A stretch of 64,000 nt of DNA. It comes from Psychrobacillus sp. OK032. Its GTDB lineage: Bacteria > Bacillota > Bacilli > Bacillales_A > Planococcaceae. The notes beneath the pieces were generated by a model. It had not been told where the DNA came from. It saw nothing but the letters and a program-made list of their open reading frames with translations, and did no database searches. The stretch is taken from assembly GCF_900111345.1 (NCBI RefSeq), contig NZ_FOGY01000006.1, forward strand, positions 62,001 through 126,000. The letters run 5' to 3'. Made by a program: the position numbers and the translations under genes. Positions 58,141-64,000 of the stretch are shown here, in pieces (positions within the stretch are counted from its first letter, which is position 1; every line of letters begins with the position of its first letter).

Positions 58141-58215
58141 CAATCGCGCCTCGTCGCAATTCAAAAATTGTGACATCCGCCTAAGGCTTTAACTTGCTTC
58201 TGCGAAAGCAAGTTA
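58141..58215. repeat. Dispersed intergenic repeat, family B (short copy 3)
   Basis: Short block with CGCGCCTCGTCGCAATT, GACATCCGCCTAAGGCTTTA and CTTGCTTCTGCGAAAGCAAG, matching modules of the copies at 13.6 and 47.9 kb. Confidence 0.55.
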
Positions 58216-58259
58216 AAATCTGCTATACTAATGGAAAATACATAAAATGGAGAGCGGAA

Positions 58260-59348
58260 ATGAAGAAAGTGGGCGCTATTGTACTAGCAATTGTTGTTTA
58301 TACCGCCATTGTGTTTTATTTTGGTTGGTGTGTTTTTAAGTGGTTAGAAGTATTCCTACCAGTGAATAGGCTGGTTTTCATTATTATATGGGCACTCATT
58401 GGATATGCCTTATTAATTGCGAGAATTGATCATCGATTACGGTTGTTTCATATAATAGGTTCTTATTGGATGATTATTATGCAGTATGGAATAATCCTTT
58501 TTCCATTAGCAACGATTGCAACGTGGATTATGCCAGATCAACTCATAGTCATTGGTTCGATTGTTTTCTTTTTATTTGTATTAAGTATTGTTATTGGGAC
58601 GTATAATGCATATACGCCCGTCGTTCGTGAGCTTTCAATTACGTTGCCAAAAAAGGATGCAGAGTTGACCGCATTAAAAGTGGTAGTTGCTTCTGATTTC
58701 CATATTGGTTTATTATCCAATAAGGCGCATTTAAAACGTTTTGTGAAAAAGTCGAACGAAGAGCGTCCAGATGTAGTATTATTAGTTGGCGATTTAGTCG
58801 ATGATGATCCGATCTGGTTTGTGAAAAAAGGAATGTCTGAAGTGATGAAACAACTCACTTCTACGTATGGTAATTATGGAGTCCTTGGAAACCATGAGTA
58901 CTATGGAAAGCAAATCCCCCTTTTGGTAGAAGAAATGGAAGCATCTAATGTAAAAATGTTACTAGATGAAACTATTGTAGTGGCGGATTCGTTCTATTTA
59001 ACTGGTAGAGAAGATTTGACGAATAAAGAAAGAAAGCAACTTTCGGATTTAGCCCCGCAGCAACACAATCTTCCGTGGTTTGTGATGGATCACACACCTT
59101 CGAATTTATCAATCCCAGAAAAAGAAGGCACTGATTTTCACGTATCTGGACATACACATCGTGGGCAAATGTGGCCGAACCATCTTTTTACTCGGAAATT
59201 ATTTGAATTAGATTATGGGTATAAACAAAAAGGAAGCTTGCATGCTATAGTATCGTCCGGGTTTGGTTTTTGGGGTCCACCTATTCGGTTAGGGAGCCAA
59301 TCGGAGCTATGGACAGTAGACATTAAGTTAGAGGATGTGGAAATATAA
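58260..59348 (+). CDS. Membrane metallophosphoesterase
   Basis: 362-residue protein. Four N-terminal hydrophobic segments (to about residue 125) anchor a calcineurin-like phosphoesterase domain with the full metal motif set: SDFHIG, VLLVGDLVDDD, GNHEYY, and VSGHTHRGQ. The ATG at 58260 follows GGAGAGCGGA. It resembles YkuE/YaeI-type enzymes, which in other bacteria cleave lipid-linked or UDP-sugar phosphates. It forms an operon with dedA and uppP, so a phospholipid or undecaprenyl-phosphate-related substrate is plausible. The substrate is not established. Confidence 0.88.
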   Translation: MKKVGAIVLAIVVYTAIVFYFGWCVFKWLEVFLPVNRLVFIIIWALIGYALLIARIDHRLRLFHIIGSYWMIIMQYGIILFPLATIATWIMPDQLIVIGSIVFFLFVLSIVIGTYNAYTPVVRELSITLPKKDAELTALKVVVASDFHIGLLSNKAHLKRFVKKSNEERPDVVLLVGDLVDDDPIWFVKKGMSEVMKQLTSTYGNYGVLGNHEYYGKQIPLLVEEMEASNVKMLLDETIVVADSFYLTGREDLTNKERKQLSDLAPQQHNLPWFVMDHTPSNLSIPEKEGTDFHVSGHTHRGQMWPNHLFTRKLFELDYGYKQKGSLHAIVSSGFGFWGPPIRLGSQSELWTVDIKLEDVEI

Positions 59349-59950
59349 TGGAAGCATGGATCGCAGATTGGATGAATCAGTTTGGTTATCTTGGTGTATT
59401 TTTACTAATATTAATTGAAAATATTTTCCCGCCAATTCCTTCAGAAGTCATTTTGACGCTTGGAGGATTTATGACGACAACAACAATGATGACTAAGTTT
59501 GGGATAATTGCCGCATCAACGGCTGGTTCGGTTGTTGGAGCAGCTATTTTATATTGGATCGGTACGCTGTTAGATGTAGAGCGTTTAGAGAAAATAGTTC
59601 AGAAGTATGGGAAGTTCTTGCGTTTGACGATTAAAGATATTCATAAAGCGGACGCATGGTTTGACAAATACGGCGTTTGGGCAGTGTTTTTCGGAAGACT
59701 TGTTCCACTTGTTAGAAGTTTAATATCGATTCCAGCTGGTATGTCGAAAATGAAGTTTGGTTTATTTCTATTATTTACAACGCTAGGAACACTCATTTGG
59801 AATACGGTTTTAGTTTCGGTTGGAGCAGCAGTAGGAGAAAATTGGGATAAAATCGTAGGATATATGGATATTTACTCTAATATCGTATATGTTATTTTAG
59901 CAATTGTAGGTATTGCATTTCTTGTATGGTATTTTAAAAAACGTGACTAA
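59348..59950 (+). CDS. DedA family membrane protein
   Basis: 200-residue membrane protein of the DedA/SNARE-associated family. The motif EWILPPIPSE-like ENIFPPIPSEVIL lies at residues 25-37, and FGRLVPLVRSLISIPAGMSKMKF is the second re-entrant region with the conserved G-R-x-x-P-x-x-R. Recent work shows DedA proteins such as UptA flip undecaprenyl phosphate across the membrane. The start overlaps the phosphoesterase stop (TAATG), and uppP follows at 11 bases, which strongly suggests a role in lipid-carrier recycling here. Confidence 0.9.
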   Translation: MEAWIADWMNQFGYLGVFLLILIENIFPPIPSEVILTLGGFMTTTTMMTKFGIIAASTAGSVVGAAILYWIGTLLDVERLEKIVQKYGKFLRLTIKDIHKADAWFDKYGVWAVFFGRLVPLVRSLISIPAGMSKMKFGLFLLFTTLGTLIWNTVLVSVGAAVGENWDKIVGYMDIYSNIVYVILAIVGIAFLVWYFKKRD

Positions 59951-59961
59951 GGGATGATCTT

Positions 59962-60789
59962 ATGGAACTATTAGAGTTATTAAAAGCATTAATATTAGGT
60001 TTTGTTGAAGGTATGACGGAGTTTGCACCTGTTTCATCCACAGGGCATATGATCATTGTCGATGATATGTGGTTGAAAACAGAGCTATTTTTAGGAGAGT
60101 ATTCTGCAAATACATTTAAAATTGTTGTACAATTGGGATCAATTTTAGCTGTAGTTATTGTCATGTGGAAGCGGTTATTTAGTTTAGTAGGATTATATAA
60201 AATGGATAGTGAACAATCGAGCAAACAGTTTAATTTGCTACATGTAATTGTTGGAATGCTTCCTGCTGTTATTTTAGGATTTGCGTTAAAGGACTTTATT
60301 GATGATAATTTATTTGGTGTAAAAACAGTTATATACAGCCTTGTAGCTGGATCTATTTTAATGATTATTGCGGATAAGTTTGGACCCAAAAAACCGAAAA
60401 TTGTTAGTTTGGATCAGATTACATATGCACAAGCCTTTAAAGTGGGATTAGTTCAATGTCTATCATTATGGCCAGGATTCTCCCGTTCAGGTGCTACCAT
60501 TTCTGGTGGTGTATTATTCGGGTTGAGCCATAAAACAGCGGCAGATTTTACGTTCATTATGGCAGTGCCAATTATGGCTGGAGCAAGCCTAGTGTCAGTT
60601 CTGAAAAACTGGGAACAGATTAATATGAATGATTTAGGATTTTATGCAGTAGGTTTTATCAGTGCATTTGTATTCGCACTTATTTCAATCAAATTCTTCT
60701 TAAAACTTATTTCACGCATCAAATTAATGCCATTTGCGATTTACCGTTTGGTGTTAGCGGCAGTGCTAGCTATAATCGTATTTATGTAA
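59962..60789 (+). CDS. uppP: Undecaprenyl-diphosphatase UppP
   Basis: 275-residue membrane enzyme that dephosphorylates undecaprenyl diphosphate for reuse in wall synthesis, and confers bacitracin tolerance. The catalytic motifs are ILGFVEGMTEFAPVSSTGH (residues 12-30) and GLVQCLSLWPGFSRSGATI; eight helices are expected. The second residue of the Glu-rich motif and the PGxSRSG motif are intact, though PVSSTGH is the Bacillales variant. It follows dedA in the same operon. The lia operon next door responds to the same lipid cycle. Confidence 0.94.
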   Translation: MELLELLKALILGFVEGMTEFAPVSSTGHMIIVDDMWLKTELFLGEYSANTFKIVVQLGSILAVVIVMWKRLFSLVGLYKMDSEQSSKQFNLLHVIVGMLPAVILGFALKDFIDDNLFGVKTVIYSLVAGSILMIIADKFGPKKPKIVSLDQITYAQAFKVGLVQCLSLWPGFSRSGATISGGVLFGLSHKTAADFTFIMAVPIMAGASLVSVLKNWEQINMNDLGFYAVGFISAFVFALISIKFFLKLISRIKLMPFAIYRLVLAAVLAIIVFM

Positions 60790-60796
60790 TAAGAGA

Positions 60797-60823
60797 GGGC
60801 AGACATTTTAGGGTGTCTGCCTT
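60797..60823 (+). terminator. Terminator after uppP
   Basis: GGCAGACA / TGTCTGCC with a short loop, followed by TTTTG. Confidence 0.88.
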
Positions 60824-60965
60824 TTGCGTTGCTTATTATTTCGGTCAAATAACTATTGAAATGATTCTTTGGATGCAATTATTTCTTTCCCCTGTACAAG
60901 CCTAAACACAATATGTTAGATTAAATGAGTGAAGTAAACACAATATATAGTATGTTAACGATGAT

Positions 60966-61112
60966 TAGGTACCTTTATGGTTTAATAGGGAATTCGGTGA
61001 AATACCGAAGCTGTCCCCGCAACTGTAAGTGTAGACAACTGTCTAAGAGCCACTGTGAAAATTCATGGGAAGGCAGACAGAAGGATGAACACGAGCCAGT
61101 AGACCTGCCTTA
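60966..61112 (+). ncRNA. Cobalamin riboswitch
   Basis: All conserved blocks are present in order: AGGTACC, TTTAATAGGGAA, GGTGAAATACCG, GCTGTCCCCGCAACTGTAAG, GAGCCACTG, TGGGAAGGC and the B12 box GAGCCAGTAGACCTGCC. It lies upstream of the ribonucleotide reductase genes. Binding of adenosylcobalamin should favour the terminator at 61221-61262. Confidence 0.95.
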
Positions 61113-61220
61113 TTATCGTACGAAGCAACACTTTCTTCGGGGGTTGAGAGGTGGAGGCGAAGGACTCTTTCTTACTCATTTCCATGGAATAGTCTTATTG
61201 TTTCCTACTTTAAAATTTTG

Positions 61221-61262
61221 AGCGATGACTCAGCCGAAGATGGCTTGAGACATCGCTTTTTT
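61221..61262 (+). terminator. Riboswitch-associated terminator
   Basis: AGCGATG-CTCA-CC / GG-TTGAG-CATCGCT stem followed by TTTTTT, 60 bases before the nrd start. Confidence 0.9.
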
Positions 61263-61325
61263 GTGTTCCAAAGTTGTGAGTACCACATATATCAATACGA
61301 ACCGAATAACTAAGGAGGAATTAAT

Positions 61326-63551
61326 ATGACAACGATATCAAACACTACAAAACAAGAGCTATTACAGCAACTAATAAATGAATTTGGAGAAGCAAATATT
61401 GCTCCATTAGTGAAAGTAAATGAAAAATGGATGGCGAAATATCCAGAGGGAACGACATCCGCATGGGCTAAATCGATGTCACTAGAAGCATTAAGCTTTT
61501 TAGATGAACAAGAAACGTACTGGACATTTGTCGCAGCGCGCATCCATTTGCAAGATGTTTATGAAAAAGTAGCAGTACAAAGAGGGACAACAACAGACGG
61601 GGTATATGAAAAGTTTGCAAGCAATGTGCAAAAGCTGATTTCAAAAGGGCTTTACGATCAACGAATTGCGGAATCCTATTCACCAGAAGAACTACAACAA
61701 CTAACAGAAATAATCGTGCCAGAGCGTGATTATTTATTTACCTATATCGGATTGAAAACATTGCTAGATCGATATGTTGCAAGAGACTTTGATAAGACAA
61801 TTGTCGAACTCCCACAAGAACGCTGGTTGATGATTGCAATGACGCTCATGAAAGACGAAAAAGATAATCGTCTTGCTAAAATTAAAGAATCTTACTGGGC
61901 AATGAGCAACCTATATATGACCGTTGCAACACCAACCCTTTCGAATGCAGGAAAGCCTCATGGGCAACTTTCAAGTTGTTTCATCGATACAGTTGATGAC
62001 AGTTTACAAGGAATTTACGACAGTAATACAGATGTTGCGACCCTTTCAAAATTTGGTGGTGGAATTGGCGTATACATGGGGAAAGTTAGAAGTCGAGGGT
62101 CGTCGATTCGTGGATTTGTAGGAGCGTCAAGTGGTGTTCTACCTTGGATTAAACAATTAAATAATACAGCGGTAAGTGTGGACCAGCTTGGTCAACGTCA
62201 AGGGGCAATTGCAGTTTACTTAGATGTTTGGCATAAAGATATTTTTACCTTTTTAGATTTGCGACTAAATAACGGAGATGATCGTCTTCGTGCACATGAT
62301 ATTTTCACAGGTATTTGCTTACCAGATTTGTTCATGGAAAAAGTAGATGCGCGTGAGGAATGGCATTTATTTGACCCACATGAAGTACATCGGTTAAAAG
62401 GTTATTCATTAGAAGATTTTTACGACGAAAAACGTGGCAAAGGTTCATTTCGAGAAAAATACGAGGAATGCGTGAATGATTATCGCTTATCTCGTGAAAC
62501 GGTCCCAGCAATCGACTTAATGAAACGAATTATGCGCTCTCAACTTGAAACAGGCGTGCCTTTTATGTTTTACCGGGATGAAGTGAATCGCAGCAATCCA
62601 AATAAGCACGCAGGGATGGTGTACAGCAGTAATTTATGTACAGAAATTTTCCAAAACCAAAGTGCTACTTCTTTCGAATCAATTCAATTAGAAGACGATA
62701 TTATCGTAACTCGTCGTAAACCAGGGGATTTTGTTGTTTGTAACTTATCTTCTATTAATCTTGGACGAGCAGTTCCAGCGGATGTATTGGAACGCTTAAT
62801 CAAAATCCAAGTGCGTATGCTCGACAATGTAATTGACTTGAATATGATTCCAGTTCCACAAGCAGAGCGCACGAATGCAAGATACCGTGGAATTGGGCTT
62901 GGAACGTTTGGATGGCATCATCTACTTGCTCTAAATAATATTCGCTGGGAATCCTTTGATGCAGTAGAGTTTGCAGATAAGTTATATGAGAGAATCGCTT
63001 TCTTAACAATTCAAGCATCTAGTGAGCTAGCGAAAGAAAAAGGGGCTTATCCTTTATTTGAAGGGTCAGATTGGCAAACAGGAGCTTATTTTGAAAATCG
63101 CTACTACGAGAGCGAACAGTGGAAGGGATTACGCCAAGAAGTAGCTACAAATGGTATTCGAAACGGCTATTTAATGGCAGTTGCACCGAACTCGTCAACA
63201 TCTATTTTAGCTGGAAGCACGGCAAGTATTGACCCGATTTTCCAAAAATTCTATTCCGAAGAGAAGAAGGATTATAAAATACCAGTAACAGTGCCGGATT
63301 TGAATTCGGAGACAACATGGTTTTATAAATCAGCATATTTCATCGATCAACATTGGACATTAAAACAAAATGCCGCACGCCAACGTCATATCGACCAAGG
63401 TGTTTCACTAAATTTATACGTGCAAAACACGATTAAAGCAAAAGAGCTGCTAGATTTACATTTAGATGCTTGGAAAAGCGGACTCAAAACGACGTATTAT
63501 GTACGCTCGACTTCCGTTGAATTAGTCGATTGCGACTCTTGTTCAAGCTAA
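61326..63551 (+). CDS. Ribonucleoside-diphosphate reductase large subunit (class I)
   Basis: 741-residue catalytic subunit. Active-site residues: Cys218 (SSCF), Asn436/Cys438/Glu440 in NLCTE, Cys472 (VVCNLSS), and the C-terminal redox pair Cys736/Cys739 in CDSC. The allosteric motif GGGIGVYMGKVR and PNSSTSILAG are present. The N-terminus shows no ATP-cone, so activity inhibition by dATP is probably lacking. It uses a metal-radical small subunit, whose gene begins at 63966. The cobalamin riboswitch upstream implies it is turned off when B12 can support a class II enzyme elsewhere. Ribosome site AAGGAGGAA. Confidence 0.93.
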   Translation: MTTISNTTKQELLQQLINEFGEANIAPLVKVNEKWMAKYPEGTTSAWAKSMSLEALSFLDEQETYWTFVAARIHLQDVYEKVAVQRGTTTDGVYEKFASNVQKLISKGLYDQRIAESYSPEELQQLTEIIVPERDYLFTYIGLKTLLDRYVARDFDKTIVELPQERWLMIAMTLMKDEKDNRLAKIKESYWAMSNLYMTVATPTLSNAGKPHGQLSSCFIDTVDDSLQGIYDSNTDVATLSKFGGGIGVYMGKVRSRGSSIRGFVGASSGVLPWIKQLNNTAVSVDQLGQRQGAIAVYLDVWHKDIFTFLDLRLNNGDDRLRAHDIFTGICLPDLFMEKVDAREEWHLFDPHEVHRLKGYSLEDFYDEKRGKGSFREKYEECVNDYRLSRETVPAIDLMKRIMRSQLETGVPFMFYRDEVNRSNPNKHAGMVYSSNLCTEIFQNQSATSFESIQLEDDIIVTRRKPGDFVVCNLSSINLGRAVPADVLERLIKIQVRMLDNVIDLNMIPVPQAERTNARYRGIGLGTFGWHHLLALNNIRWESFDAVEFADKLYERIAFLTIQASSELAKEKGAYPLFEGSDWQTGAYFENRYYESEQWKGLRQEVATNGIRNGYLMAVAPNSSTSILAGSTASIDPIFQKFYSEEKKDYKIPVTVPDLNSETTWFYKSAYFIDQHWTLKQNAARQRHIDQGVSLNLYVQNTIKAKELLDLHLDAWKSGLKTTYYVRSTSVELVDCDSCSS

Positions 63552-63994
63552 TGAAAGCAATTGTTTGCTATTTGAGCTATAGCGGAAACACAGAGGAAGT
63601 AGCGGAATTAATAAAGGACCAGCTTGTAGCAAGTGGATATGTTGTGGATATGTATATGGTAGGTTTCGGTGCTGTACCGGACCTATCCACATACGACAAG
63701 CTATTTTTCGGAACGTTCACATGGGATAAAGGCAGCACACCCGACGAAATGAAAGACTTTGCACGTGAAATTGGCTATAAACCAGACAATGTATACGTGT
63801 TTGGTTCTGGGGATACGCAATTCGGTGGAGATGAGTTATTTTGCGGGGCTGTTGATAAGTTAAGAAATTTTTATAACAGTACATACAAAGGCTTAAAAAT
63901 AGAGCAATCTCCAAGAGGAAGCCAAGAAAAAATAGTAACTAAGTGGTTAGAAGGAGTTTTAGAACATGGAAAAAGCAAAAACATTAGAACCTAG
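63551..63994 (+). CDS. Flavodoxin-like protein of the nrd operon
   Basis: 147-residue flavodoxin fold. The FMN phosphate loop is YSGNTEEVA (about residues 9-17), and DKLFFGTFTWDKGSTPDEM and VFGSGDTQFGG are flavin-contact regions. Its ATG overlaps the large-subunit stop (TAATG), and the small-subunit start lies inside its 3' end. It takes the place that NrdI has in class Ib operons but looks like a true flavodoxin rather than NrdI. Likely role: electron donor for radical cofactor assembly or reductase turnover (inference). Confidence 0.87.
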   Translation: MKAIVCYLSYSGNTEEVAELIKDQLVASGYVVDMYMVGFGAVPDLSTYDKLFFGTFTWDKGSTPDEMKDFAREIGYKPDNVYVFGSGDTQFGGDELFCGAVDKLRNFYNSTYKGLKIEQSPRGSQEKIVTKWLEGVLEHGKSKNIRT

Positions 63995-64000
63995 AAATCC
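63966..64000 (+). CDS. Ribonucleotide reductase small subunit, 5' end (cut by window edge)
   Basis: ATG at 63966 follows AGAAGGAG by 9 bases and opens a frame (MEKAKTLEPRN) that runs off the window. It overlaps the flavodoxin gene by 29 bases. Position after the large subunit makes the radical-generating beta subunit the expected product; only eleven residues are visible. Confidence 0.65.
   Translation, partial: MEKAKTLEPRN

Noticed and set aside
60925-61221. 98-codon ORF before the ribonucleotide reductase
   Set aside because: It runs through the cobalamin riboswitch and lacks a ribosome site; RNA motifs explain the conservation.

Overview
The window is low-GC Firmicute DNA. AGGAGG-type ribosome sites, Rho-independent terminators, SAM-I and cobalamin riboswitches, LiaFSR, EcfA/EcfT, YkvS, YolD, DUF3243 and M3-peptidase genes all point to Bacillales. 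The dispersed GC-rich intergenic repeats suggest a Planococcaceae member (Lysinibacillus/Psychrobacillus-like); that family assignment is inference. No rRNA, tRNA, intact insertion sequence, prophage or CRISPR array was seen.

Layout. 1-2.3 kb: end of an ECF-transporter module (ecfA1-ecfA2-ecfT) plus a CHY zinc-finger gene. 2.6-11.0 kb: two convergent catabolic operons, each a beta-keto acid cleavage enzyme (BKACE) gene with a nicotinamide-dependent dehydrogenase and a carboxylate permease. Both start from sigma-54 (-24/-12) promoters and share a GATGA-N6-TCATC palindrome centred about 85 bp upstream of the predicted start; a PAS/AAA+/Fis activator gene lies beside them. 11-18.3 kb: rRNA methyltransferase, a probably leaderless ArsR/SRPBCC pair, recQ, ykvS, a cupin and dbpA. 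18.8-22.5 kb: NUDIX, AI-2E-family transporter, bioY with a BirA box, DUF3243 and an FhuF-like reductase. 22.5-22.7 kb: a Fur-box promoter drives an apparently non-coding transcript with a C-rich loop (FsrA-like sRNA candidate). 23.5-25.4 kb: malic enzyme followed by a remnant of a second copy. 25.5-36.1 kb: peptidases, transporters, OYE/FMN-reductase/IclR operon and TetR/SGNH/SDR operon. 36.1-41.6 kb: YdcF, PlsY-like, SAM riboswitch-metY, homoserine dehydrogenase, DMT transporter. 42.7-46.6 kb: LytTR regulator divergent from aceA-aceB plus a small zinc ribbon. 47-54.4 kb: YolD pair, ASCH, lipoprotein, a two-component system with an unlisted 55-residue membrane ORF between regulator and kinase, an octapeptide-repeat protein and a P-loop kinase. 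54.4-60.8 kb: LiaRSF-PspA/LiaH envelope-stress operon followed by phosphoesterase-DedA-UppP. 60.9-64 kb: cobalamin riboswitch over a metal-dependent ribonucleotide reductase operon.

How they work together. The BKACE island looks like a substrate-induced route taking 3-hydroxy- or 3-keto-carboxylates to acetoacetate plus an acyl-CoA; the substrates are not deducible. aceA/aceB would let acetyl units feed biosynthesis. The lia operon and the DedA/UppP genes both concern the undecaprenyl-phosphate/lipid II cycle. Iron (Fur), biotin (BirA), methionine (SAM) and B12 control are each visible in DNA or RNA sites.
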